Shown: one piece after another, positions 1-8,153 of the stretch
How the letters are laid out: every line of letters starts with the position of its first letter
Position numbering within the stretch: the first letter of the stretch is position 1
From: Streptomyces lavendulae subsp. lavendulae
Lineage (GTDB): Bacteria; Actinomycetota; Actinomycetes; Streptomycetales; Streptomycetaceae
Assembly (NCBI RefSeq): GCF_002803845.1
Contig: NZ_CP024985.1
Coordinates: forward strand, 7,017,501 to 7,081,500
DNA: 64,000 nt
Direction: 5' to 3'
Program-made: the position numbers and the translations under genes
The notes under the pieces: generated by a model
Databases searched by the model: none
What the model was told of the DNA's origin: nothing
The model's input: the letters and a program-made list of their open reading frames with translations, nothing else

Positions 1-320
1 TTGATGATCCACTCGGCGAGGTGCGGCGGCTTCACCCCGTAGGCCATGTTCTGCGCGTACACGGAGCACGTGGCGTGGTTGTCACCGCAGATCCCGCAGA
101 TCCGGCTGGTGATGAAGTGCGCGTCGCGGGGGTCCTTGCCGCGCATGAAGACGCTGTAGCCGCGGAAGACCGACGAGGTGCTGTAGCACTCCGCGACCCG
201 CTTCTGCTTGAAGTCGATCTTCGTGTGGATGCCGAGGCTGCCCACGATCCGGGTGATCGGATCCCAGGCCATCTCGACCAGGCCGCTGCCGTCTCCGGCC
301 GCCTTCGTCTTCGGTGTCAT
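1..320 (-). CDS. hhyL: NiFe hydrogenase large subunit, group 1h (partial, N-terminal part)
   Basis: This is the first 106 codons of a hydrogenase large subunit that runs off the left edge. The ATG at 320 gives a protein with the N-terminal NiFe motif RICGICGDNHATCS at about residues 78-91; its two cysteines bind Ni and Fe in this family. The enzyme would oxidise H2 with the small subunit encoded 67 bp upstream. The distal CxxC motif lies outside the window. The paired small subunit and the hypX gene point to the high-affinity actinobacterial (group 1h, formerly group 5) type, which scavenges atmospheric H2 in spores or starving cells. The family is clear; the subgroup is inferred mostly from the small subunit. 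Confidence 0.93.
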   Translation of the reverse strand, partial: MTPKTKAAGDGSGLVEMAWDPITRIVGSLGIHTKIDFKQKRVAECYSTSSVFRGYSVFMRGKDPRDAHFITSRICGICGDNHATCSVYAQNMAYGVKPPHLAEWII

Positions 321-387
321 CGTTTCTGCCGTGACCCTTCTTCGGTGCGGGGGTTGGTGCGCTGGGTGCGGGGGAAGACGGCGGTGC

Positions 388-1446
<1,059 letters not shown>

Positions 1447-1533
1447 GCGGATGCCTCCTTGGGGAAGGGGGGCGGAGCGGTGTTCAGGGCGGGGTGCGCG
1501 GCGGGCCGGACTGCCCCGGCCACACCTTTCTTG

Positions 1534-3291
1534 CTAACAGCCCTCCGCCCCCGGTGCTCCGTCATGTACGGCCAGTGAGGTGATGGCGGCTCCGGGCCGC
1601 CCGGGCACGGGACGGGTCAGGTGCGGCGGGGTTGCGGCCGCCGCCTCCTTGCGCACGAAGGCGCGGCGCAGGGCGTGGTACGGGGCCGCGGGGTCGAAGA
1701 AGGTGCGGTGCATCAGCGCCAGCTCCGCCTCCCGGTAGGAGGCCAGCGGCCGGACGGCCTCGTCGCGCTCGCGCAGGGCCTTCTTCGCGGCGATCCGGGA
1801 CTGGGCGGCGGGCAGCGCCGCCAGGTGCGCCGCCAGCCGCGCGGTCTCGCCGGCGAAGGCCTGCGGCGCGCAGGGCACCGTACGGTCGACCAGCCCGAGC
1901 CGGAGCGCGCCGGCCGCGCTCACCGGCAGGGCCTCGGTGGTCAGGCGGTCCGCGGCGGCGGCCCCGACGCGGCGCGGCAGCGTGTACGTCCAGTACTCGG
2001 AGCCGTACAGCCCCATCAGGCGGTAGTGCGGGTTCAGCACCACGCCCGCGCGGCACCAGACCTCGTCGGCGGCGAGCGCCAGCATGGCCCCGCCCGCGGC
2101 GGCGTTCCCGCCGAGGGCGGCGACGACGAGCCGGTCGGTGGTGGTGAGGACCGCCTCGACCAGGTCGTCCATGGCGTTGATGTTGTCCCAGGACTCCCGC
2201 GCCGGGTCGGCGGCCGCCTCGATGATTCCCAGGTGGATGCCGTTGGAGAAGAAGTCGCGGCCACCGCCCAGGACGAGCACCGAGGTGGGGCGGGCGCAGG
2301 CGGCCCGGTACGCCTCCAGCAGCCGGCGGCACTGCGCGGTGCCCATCGCACCGCCGGGGAAGGCGAAGGACAGGAAACCGACCGGCCCCTCCTCCCGGTA
2401 GCGGACGTCGGCCCACGTACGGCCGCGGGCGTCCGCGTGCGGGGGCGGGGCCGGGTGCTCGCGCAGCGGCGGCAGCCGGTCGCCGAGCGCCAGGGCGGCG
2501 GGCAGCTTCACCGGGGCGGGCTCCCCGGGCACCCGGCGGGCCCGCAGCTCCGGGATCCACACGGCGCCGTCGGCGGTGGCCCGGCACACGGCCCCCGCCC
2601 GGGTCGCGAGCAGTTCGCCGGGGCGGCCGCGCAGGCGGTGTTCGGGGTGGCCGCCGTGCAGGTACCACTCGCCGCCCAGCAGCTCGTCCAGGACGCCCGG
2701 CCGGGAGTCGGCCGCGCGCAGCGTGCGCAGGACCCGGTCGGTGGAGTCGGCCTCCCAGTCGATGCGGCGGGCCTCCTGGCGCAGGTAGGGGCGGGTGCGG
2801 ACGGCGGCCGGGTCCTGGGGGACGGGGGTGTGGGTGCCCGACGCGACCCGCTCGACGGCGAGCAGCACCGCCCGCAGGGCCGCGTCGGCGATCTCGCCCC
2901 GGTACAGGTCGCTCTTGCCGACCGGCGGGACCGGGCACTCCGCGGTGGCCCACACGTCGCCGGCGTCCATCTCGGCCCCGGCCTGGAGCACGGTCACGCC
3001 CCAGCGGGTCACCTGCTCCTGCACGGCCCGGTCGAGGGAGGAGGGACCCCGGTCGCCGACGGGCCCCGGGTGGACGATCAGACAGGTGCGGGCGGACCAC
3101 ACCTCCTCGGGGATGGCCGTCGTCAGCATCGGGGCGAGGACCAGGTCGGGATCGTGCCGGAGCACGGCGTCGGCCAGGGGGACGCCGGGCAGGGCGAGTT
3201 CCACCGCCACGCGGTGGCCGTGGTCGCGCAGTTCGGCGTGGACTCGCTGCGTGAGGCTGTTGAAGGCGCTCGCGACGAGCAGGACGTACAC
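1534..3291 (-). CDS. hypX: HypX/HoxX hydrogenase maturation factor
   Basis: A 585-residue two-domain protein. Residues about 1-270 resemble formyl-tetrahydrofolate hydrolases (VHPGPVGDRGPSSLDRAV, GAEMDAGDVWAT), and about 280-560 are an enoyl-CoA hydratase/isomerase-like domain (GGGRDFFSNGIHL, GGNAAAGGAMLALAADEV). HypX makes the active-site CO ligand of NiFe hydrogenases from formyl-THF via formyl-CoA under aerobic conditions, which fits an O2-tolerant enzyme in an aerobe. The GTG start is preceded by GGGAG. It is the first gene of the hydrogenase operon, so the promoter should lie in 3292-3675. Confidence 0.92.
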   Translation of the reverse strand: MYVLLVASAFNSLTQRVHAELRDHGHRVAVELALPGVPLADAVLRHDPDLVLAPMLTTAIPEEVWSARTCLIVHPGPVGDRGPSSLDRAVQEQVTRWGVTVLQAGAEMDAGDVWATAECPVPPVGKSDLYRGEIADAALRAVLLAVERVASGTHTPVPQDPAAVRTRPYLRQEARRIDWEADSTDRVLRTLRAADSRPGVLDELLGGEWYLHGGHPEHRLRGRPGELLATRAGAVCRATADGAVWIPELRARRVPGEPAPVKLPAALALGDRLPPLREHPAPPPHADARGRTWADVRYREEGPVGFLSFAFPGGAMGTAQCRRLLEAYRAACARPTSVLVLGGGRDFFSNGIHLGIIEAAADPARESWDNINAMDDLVEAVLTTTDRLVVAALGGNAAAGGAMLALAADEVWCRAGVVLNPHYRLMGLYGSEYWTYTLPRRVGAAAADRLTTEALPVSAAGALRLGLVDRTVPCAPQAFAGETARLAAHLAALPAAQSRIAAKKALRERDEAVRPLASYREAELALMHRTFFDPAAPYHALRRAFVRKEAAAATPPHLTRPVPGRPGAAITSLAVHDGAPGAEGC

Positions 3292-3675
3292 GTGATCTCC
3301 CAGCGGCGGCCCGGTGCCACGACGGCGTGGATCCCGGCCTGATCGGCAGCCCGTGACCGGAGCATGACCGGCCGCCTGAGATGGTCGGGCACCCGGCGGG
3401 GACCACGCCCGGAGCCGGGCTGCGGTGTCACTCGAAAGCGCCCCCGCGGAGGGCCGCTCGGCCGCACCGCCGCCGGGCTTCGACCGCTCCGGGCCGGGCC
3501 GCCGCCGCCCCGGGGCCGGACGGTTCGCGCCGGGCCGCCCCGGCCGGGCACCCGCGTTAAGGTCGCGTCAGGATTGGCCCGATTACGTGCACAAACGATC
3601 GAACTGCGTACGCTGGCTCAGCCGTCGTGTCCACGCCGACGGCTTTTCCATGCCGTACGACAGGAGCCCCCCACG
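3292..3675. other. Divergent intergenic region between hypX and the APC transporter
   Basis: 384 bp must hold the leftward hydrogenase promoter and the rightward transporter promoter. The half next to hypX is GC-rich with no clear element. Less GC-rich sequence begins near 3550, and a terminator-like hairpin lies at 3620-3647. No convincing small gene is present. Confidence 0.6.
3620..3647 (+). terminator. Terminator-like hairpin in the 5' leader of the APC transporter
   Basis: The arms AGCCGTCG and CGACGGCT form a perfect 8-bp stem around a 9-base loop and run straight into TTTT. It lies 28 bp before the transporter start, so if transcription begins upstream it would work as an attenuator. 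A T-tract is unusual in this genome, so chance is less likely. No known riboswitch core was recognised upstream. Confidence 0.55.
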
Positions 3676-5607
3676 ATGGCCACCCCTGCCCGCACACCAC
3701 GCCTGCGCGCGTGGATGCTGGAAGGCCTGACCGACCGCCCCGGGCAGCACGCGCAGACCGGGACCGCGCACGAGGGCCGCCCCTGGTGGCGCGTCATGTG
3801 CCTGACCGGCCTGGACTACTTCTCCACCCTCGGCTACCAGCCCGGCATCGCCGCGCTCGCCGCCGGGCTGCTCTCGCCGCTCGCCACCATCGTGCTGGTC
3901 GTCCTCACCCTGTTCGGCGCCCTGCCCGTCTACCGGCGGGTGGCCGAGGAGAGTCCGCACGGCGAGGGCTCCATCGCCATGCTGGAGCGGCTGCTGTCCT
4001 TCTGGAAGGGCAAGCTGTTCGTCCTGACCCTGCTCGGGTTCGCGGCGACCGACTTCCTGATCACCATCACCCTCTCGGCCGCCGACGCGACCGCGCACCT
4101 GGTGGAGAACCCGCACCTCACCAGCACCCTGCACGGCCACGAGGTACCGATCACCCTGCTCATGATCGCCCTGCTGGGCGCGGTGTTCCTCAAGGGGTTC
4201 AGCGAGGCCATCGGGGTGGCCGTGGTGCTCGTCGCCACCTATCTCGGGCTGAACGTCGTGGTCGTGGCGGTCGGTCTGTGGCAGGTCGCCACCGAACCGC
4301 ACGTGGTCGCGGACTGGACCCAGGCCCTCACCGCCGAGCACGGCAACCCGTTCATGATGATCGCCATCGCGCTGGTCGTCTTCCCCAAGCTGGCCCTCGG
4401 CCTGTCCGGTTTCGAGACCGGCGTCGCGGTCATGCCGCACGTGCACGGCGACCCCGACGACACCGGGGCCCGGCCCGCCGGCCGGATCCGCGGCACGAAG
4501 AAGCTGCTGACCACGGCCGCCGTGATCATGAGCGTCTTCCTGATCTGCTCCAGCTTCGTCACCACGCTGCTGATCCCCGCCGACGAGTTCAAGGCGGGCG
4601 GCGAGGCCAACGGCCGCGCGCTCGCCTACCTCGCGCACGAGCACCTCGGCTCCGCCTTCGGCACGGTCTACGACGTCTCGACCATCCTCATCCTCTGGTT
4701 CGCGGGCTCCTCCGCGATGGCCGGCCTGCTCAACCTCATGCCGCGCTACCTGCCCCGCTACGGCATGGCCCCGCACTGGGCCCGAGCCCTGCGCCCGATG
4801 GTCATCGTCTTCACGCTCGTCGCCTTCCTGGTGACCTGGCTGTTCGACGCCGACGTCGACGCGCAGGGCGGCGCGTACGCGACCGGCGTGCTGGTGCTGA
4901 TCACCTCGGCCGCCGTGGCCGTGACCATCGCCGCCAAACGGGCGGGCGAGCGCGGCTGGACCATCGGCTTCGGGATCATCTCGGCCGTCTTCGTCTACAC
5001 CACGGCGGTGAACGTGGTGGAGCGGCCCGACGGCGTGAAGATCGGAGCCTGTTTCATCGCGGGCATCATGGCGCTCTCGCTGCTCTCCCGCCTGGCCCGG
5101 GTCTTCGAACTGCGCGTCACGCACGTGGAGCTCGACGACATGGCGCAGCGGTTCGTCCGCGACACCGCCAACCGGACGATACGTTTCATAGCCAACGAGC
5201 CCGACCGGCGGGACAAGGCCGAGTACCGGGACAAGGTCGAGCAGATCCGCGAGGACAACGACATCCCCCCGGGCGACGACGTGCTGTTCGTCGAGGTCAC
5301 CGTCCTGGACCCGTCCGAGTTCGAATCCGGCCTGAAGGTCAGCGGCGAGGTGCTCCACGACCGCTACCGGGTCCTCACCCTGGAGAGCTCCACCGTCCCC
5401 AACGCCCTGGCCGCACTGCTCCTGCACGTGCGCGACGGGACGGGACAGCGCCCGCACATCTACTTCGAGTGGACCGAGGGCAATCCGATGACCAACTTCC
5501 TGCGCTTCTTCCTCTTCGGGCAGGGCGAGGTGGCCCCCGTCACCCGTGAGGTCATCCGCGCGGCCGAACCCGACCGGGCCCGCCGCCCCCACGTCCACGC
5601 CGGCTGA
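3676..5607 (+). CDS. APC-superfamily permease (amino acid or potassium transporter)
   Basis: A 643-residue membrane protein with about 12 hydrophobic segments in residues 35-480, followed by a soluble C-terminal region of about 150 residues. The stretch GLDYFSTLGYQPGIAALAAG in the first segment and GLSGFETGVAVMPHV midway are typical of APC-superfamily carriers. The long cytoplasmic tail (from about FELRVTHVELDDMAQRF) and overall layout resemble KimA-type K+ importers as well as orphan actinobacterial amino-acid permeases, so the substrate is open. The ATG at 3676 was chosen because it is followed directly by MATPARTP and preceded by AGGAG. It is monocistronic and convergent with lysA. Confidence 0.8.
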   Translation: MATPARTPRLRAWMLEGLTDRPGQHAQTGTAHEGRPWWRVMCLTGLDYFSTLGYQPGIAALAAGLLSPLATIVLVVLTLFGALPVYRRVAEESPHGEGSIAMLERLLSFWKGKLFVLTLLGFAATDFLITITLSAADATAHLVENPHLTSTLHGHEVPITLLMIALLGAVFLKGFSEAIGVAVVLVATYLGLNVVVVAVGLWQVATEPHVVADWTQALTAEHGNPFMMIAIALVVFPKLALGLSGFETGVAVMPHVHGDPDDTGARPAGRIRGTKKLLTTAAVIMSVFLICSSFVTTLLIPADEFKAGGEANGRALAYLAHEHLGSAFGTVYDVSTILILWFAGSSAMAGLLNLMPRYLPRYGMAPHWARALRPMVIVFTLVAFLVTWLFDADVDAQGGAYATGVLVLITSAAVAVTIAAKRAGERGWTIGFGIISAVFVYTTAVNVVERPDGVKIGACFIAGIMALSLLSRLARVFELRVTHVELDDMAQRFVRDTANRTIRFIANEPDRRDKAEYRDKVEQIREDNDIPPGDDVLFVEVTVLDPSEFESGLKVSGEVLHDRYRVLTLESSTVPNALAALLLHVRDGTGQRPHIYFEWTEGNPMTNFLRFFLFGQGEVAPVTREVIRAAEPDRARRPHVHAG

Positions 5608-5660
5608 CGTACGGCGCTCCCGCCGGGCGGGGCGACGCGGGGGCCGCGGTACGGCTTTGC

Positions 5661-7028
5661 TCAGGCCCCGACGTCCCGGCCGCGGAAGTCCTCCAGCGTC
5701 TCGCGCCGCACCAGCAGGCGGGCCGCGCCCCCGTGGACCCCGACGACCGCCGGCCGGCCGACGAGGTTGTACCCGGAGGCCATCGACAACTGGTAGGCGC
5801 CCGCCACCGGGACGGCCAGCAGGTCCCCGGGGTGGACGTCGCCGGGCAGTTCCACACCGGCGGCCAGCACGTCCCCCGCCTCGCAGTGCCGGCCGACGAC
5901 GGTCGCCGCGCACGGGGCCGCCGTCGAGCGCCGGCCGATCAGGCGGGGGGCGTAGCGCACCCCGTACAGGGCGGGCCGGGGGTTGTCGCTCATGCCCCCG
6001 TCCACCGCGACGAACACCGTCGTGCCGGTGCGCTTGACGGCGAGCACCCGGTACAGGGCCACCCCGGCCGGACCGACGAGGGCCCGGCCGGGTTCGACGA
6101 GGAGGCGGGGCACGGCCAGCCTGGCGGCCGCGCAGGCCTCGGCGAGCTCGGCGCGCAGCCGCGCGGCCAGGGCGGCTACGTCGAGGACGGCCTCGCCGGG
6201 CCGGTAGGCGATGCCGTGGCCGCCGCCCATGTCCAGCTCGGGCAGGACGACCCCGTGCAGGTCCCGGATCTGGGCCAGCAGCCCCACCATCCGCCGCAGG
6301 GCCGTCACGTACGGCTTCACCCCGGTGATCTGGGACCCGATGTGGCAGTGCAGGCCGGTGAGTTCGAGCCGCGGCTGCCCGAGTATCCGGGCCACTGCGT
6401 GCCCCGCGGACCCGTCGGTGAGCGACAGCCCGAACTTCTGGTCGTCCGTGCCGGTGCGGATCTTGTCGTGGCCGCCGGCCGAGACGCCGGGCACCACCCG
6501 CACCATCACCCGCTGGCGCTCCCCGGGGCCGACGGCGGCGGCGATCCGGGCCGTCTCGGAGGCGCTGTCGATGACGATCCGCCCCACGCCGAGCCGCAGC
6601 GCCGCCTCCAGGTCGCGGGGGGACTTCGCGTTGCCGTGCAGCACGATCCGCTCGGGCGGGAACCCGGAGGTCACGGCCAGCTCCAGTTCCCCGGCCGAGC
6701 AGACGTCCAGGCCCAGGCCCTCCTCCCGGACCCAGCGCACCATCGCCCGGGACAGGAACGCCTTCGCGGCGTACAGCACGTCGGCGTCGGGGAAGGCGTC
6801 GAGGTAGCTCCGGCAGCGGGTGCGGACCTCGCCCTCGTCCAGGACGTAGAGCGGGGTGTCGAAGCGGTCGGCCAGCTCGGCCAGGGGCACCCCGCCGACG
6901 GCCACGCCGCCGTGCGGGAGGGGGGCGGTGGAAGCGGGCCAGACGGACAGGTCGTCGGCGGGGTCCGGGGCCGGGCCCGGGGCCGGGTTCGTGGCCGGGT
7001 TCGGTACGGGGAGGACGTCCGCGGTCAT
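5661..7028 (-). CDS. lysA: Diaminopimelate decarboxylase
   Basis: A PLP-dependent fold-type III decarboxylase that converts meso-diaminopimelate to lysine. Visible motifs are the PLP lysine in VLYAAKAFLSRAM (about residue 89), HGNAKSPRDL, HCHIGSQITG (with the HIGSQ motif), EPGRALVGPAG and the C-terminal DGGMSDNPRPALYG. At 455 residues it matches the family. The ATG at 7028 has GGAG eight bases upstream; an in-frame ATG at 7043 overlaps the stop codon of the preceding gene (TGATG) and would allow translational coupling. A proline-rich tail of about 25 residues precedes the domain. It may be a second, specialised lysA, as it is not beside thrA/hom genes. Confidence 0.93.
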   Translation of the reverse strand: MTADVLPVPNPATNPAPGPAPDPADDLSVWPASTAPLPHGGVAVGGVPLAELADRFDTPLYVLDEGEVRTRCRSYLDAFPDADVLYAAKAFLSRAMVRWVREEGLGLDVCSAGELELAVTSGFPPERIVLHGNAKSPRDLEAALRLGVGRIVIDSASETARIAAAVGPGERQRVMVRVVPGVSAGGHDKIRTGTDDQKFGLSLTDGSAGHAVARILGQPRLELTGLHCHIGSQITGVKPYVTALRRMVGLLAQIRDLHGVVLPELDMGGGHGIAYRPGEAVLDVAALAARLRAELAEACAAARLAVPRLLVEPGRALVGPAGVALYRVLAVKRTGTTVFVAVDGGMSDNPRPALYGVRYAPRLIGRRSTAAPCAATVVGRHCEAGDVLAAGVELPGDVHPGDLLAVPVAGAYQLSMASGYNLVGRPAVVGVHGGAARLLVRRETLEDFRGRDVGA

Positions 7029-7042
7029 GGTCCGGTCTCCCA

Positions 7043-7399
7043 TCAGGCGGTCCGGCTGAGCGGACCGGCGCCGGGGCCCGCGACCGGGGTCACCGCGGCC
7101 GGGGTCGTCGCGACCGGGGGAGCCGTCAGCGACGGATCGACCGTCAGCAGGGTCACCCCGAGGGGCGCGGCCAGCGCCCGCAGGGCCGACTCGGAGAGCC
7201 TGATCCAGGTCTGCGCGGCGCCGAGCGTGGCGGACAGCCGCTCCGGGGCGGTGAAGCCGACGGCGGTGCGCTCGCCCAGCGGGGTCCGGAACAGCCGCAG
7301 CACCGCGCTCTCGCCTCCCGGCCGGGCCGGCACGTACAGGGGCCCGGCCGGGACCCGTTCCTCGGGCTCGGGGTCGTCGTCGTACAGGAACAGACACAT
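7043..7399 (-). CDS. SAV_915-like small protein, function unknown
   Basis: An 118-residue protein starting MCLFLYDDDPEPEERVPAGP behind a GAGGAGGG ribosome site. It is hydrophilic at the start, then has a compact alpha/beta-looking region (VLRLFRTPLGERTAVGFTAPERL, WIRLSESALRALAAPLGVTLLTVDP) and an Ala/Pro-rich tail. From memory it matches the short SAV_915 family of Streptomyces, often next to lysA. No catalytic residues or signal peptide are seen. Its stop overlaps the upstream candidate start of lysA, so the two are co-transcribed and probably translationally coupled. Confidence 0.7.
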   Translation of the reverse strand: MCLFLYDDDPEPEERVPAGPLYVPARPGGESAVLRLFRTPLGERTAVGFTAPERLSATLGAAQTWIRLSESALRALAAPLGVTLLTVDPSLTAPPVATTPAAVTPVAGPGAGPLSRTA

Positions 7400-7510
7400 G
7401 GGGCCCTCCTCGGGGAACCACGGGTGGCGGGTGGCGCCCCGGACGCGGGGAGGCGGTCCGGAGCTCGCCCTCGAAGTTATCCCCGAATTCCCTCCGGCTT
7501 CTCCCGCCCC

Positions 7511-7581
7511 TGACGGAGCCTTGACGGCGCAGGCCCGATTCCTGACGCGTTGCTGATGCACCGCTGACGCACCCCTGACGG
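7511..7581 (+). repeat. Direct CTGACG-like repeats with 11-bp period
   Basis: CTGACG or a one-base variant occurs at 7511, 7522, 7543, 7554, 7565 and 7576. The last four are spaced exactly 11 bp and the first two also 11 bp apart. Heptamer direct repeats at one helical turn are how OmpR-family winged-helix activators (SARPs, PhoP) bind in Streptomyces. They lie upstream of the thiopeptide promoter on the side of a possible activator, though the opposite direction (lysA operon) is equally possible. Confidence 0.5.
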
Positions 7582-7730
7582 AATTCCGTTGAATTTTCTC
7601 CAAGGGTGCGGGAAATCTGCAAGTGGCCGAAATCAATGGGCTCCTGAACAGCTAAAACCTATGTTTTCGGCCGCGCGGAAGGGGTGGTGTGGAGGCATTT
7701 TCCGGAGGTGCTGGCATATTTCTCCGATGC

Positions 7731-7759
7731 TTGCCGTGGCGCGTTCTGGCTTGTAATAC
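7731..7759 (+). promoter_or_regulatory. Vegetative-type promoter of the thiopeptide cluster
   Basis: TTGCCG (7731-7736), a 17-bp spacer and TAATAC (7754-7759) form a near-consensus HrdB-type promoter. The expected start near 7766 gives a leader of about 100 bases before the precursor gene. Confidence 0.7.
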
Positions 7760-7772
7760 TTTTCCTGCGAAA

Positions 7773-7813
7773 GGCGGTTCCGGGCATCGGGAAAATGCCG
7801 CCCCGGAACTGCC
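7773..7813 (+). promoter_or_regulatory. Long hairpin in the leader of the precursor mRNA
   Basis: GGCGGTTCCGGG (7773-7784) pairs with CCCGGAACTGCC (7802-7813) over 12 positions with one G-U, and GCAT/ATGC can pair inside the loop. It lies wholly in the predicted 5' leader, about 50 bases before the start codon, and has no T-tract, so mRNA protection or translational control is more likely than termination. Confidence 0.5.
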
Positions 7814-7866
7814 GGTCTCGCTCCGTGCACATTCGGCCTATCGCTTCCAGATTTCGGGAGACACCC

Positions 7867-8052
7867 ATGTCCGACACCGCACCCGACGCCGCCTTCGACC
7901 TCCAGGACCTGGAGCTCGACCTCGGCGACCTCAGCGTCACCTCGATGCGCGACACCGCCGCACTGCCCGAAGGCGGAGCCTCCTGGGGTTCGTGTTCCTG
8001 CCAGGGCTCCTCCTCCTGCGCCCAGCCCCAGACGGACACCCCGACCGCCTGA
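7867..8052 (+). CDS. lazA: Lactazole-type thiopeptide precursor
   Basis: A 61-residue precursor with a ribosome site GGGAG. Residues 1-38 are an acidic leader with the FDLQDLELDLGDLSVTS and TAALPEGGA features of thiopeptide leaders. The core starts at Ser39: SWGSCSCQGSSSCAQPQ followed by TDTPTA. From memory the lactazole A core is SWGSCSCQASSSCAQPQDM, so the first 17 residues differ only by Gly for Ala at core position 9, and the tail is longer and different. By analogy Ser1 and Ser12 give the two dehydroalanines that condense into the central pyridine, and the cysteines become thiazoles. Expected product: a 32-membered macrocycle with a C-terminal tail. Confidence 0.93.
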   Translation: MSDTAPDAAFDLQDLELDLGDLSVTSMRDTAALPEGGASWGSCSCQGSSSCAQPQTDTPTA

Positions 8053-8087
8053 CCCCCCACCACCCACCCACCCCGAGCGCCCAGCCC

Positions 8088-8119
8088 GCCTCCCGCCGCA
8101 CCCCGGTGCGGCGGGAGGC
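8088..8119 (+). other. Perfect 14-bp hairpin between precursor and modification genes
   Basis: The arms 8088-8101 and 8106-8119 are perfect 14-bp reverse complements around the loop CCCG. There is no T-tract. Such hairpins after RiPP precursor genes usually protect the short precursor mRNA and lower read-through into the enzyme genes. Confidence 0.75.
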
Positions 8120-8153
8120 CGTACGCCACCACCGACAGGAACGGGGGAGCGCC

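Larger units (their letters stand above)
7400..7866. other. Divergent control region of lysA operon and thiopeptide cluster
   Basis: 467 bp, distinctly AT-richer from about 7580 on than the surrounding genes. It holds 11-bp-period direct repeats (7511-7581), a strong promoter (7731-7759) and a long leader hairpin (7773-7813). No protein gene is credible here. A weak -10-like TAACTT near 7471-7476 (minus) might serve the lysA operon. Confidence 0.6.

Noticed and set aside
3550..3676. Cyclic di-AMP (ydaO) riboswitch before the possible potassium transporter
   Set aside because: The conserved ydaO core sequences are not seen; only a terminator-like hairpin can be supported.
3583..5913. Very long open frame on the strand opposite the APC transporter
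   Set aside because: Its composition (runs of Gly, Asp, Gln, Val) is the typical antisense shadow of a high-GC gene; the forward frame has clear membrane segments.
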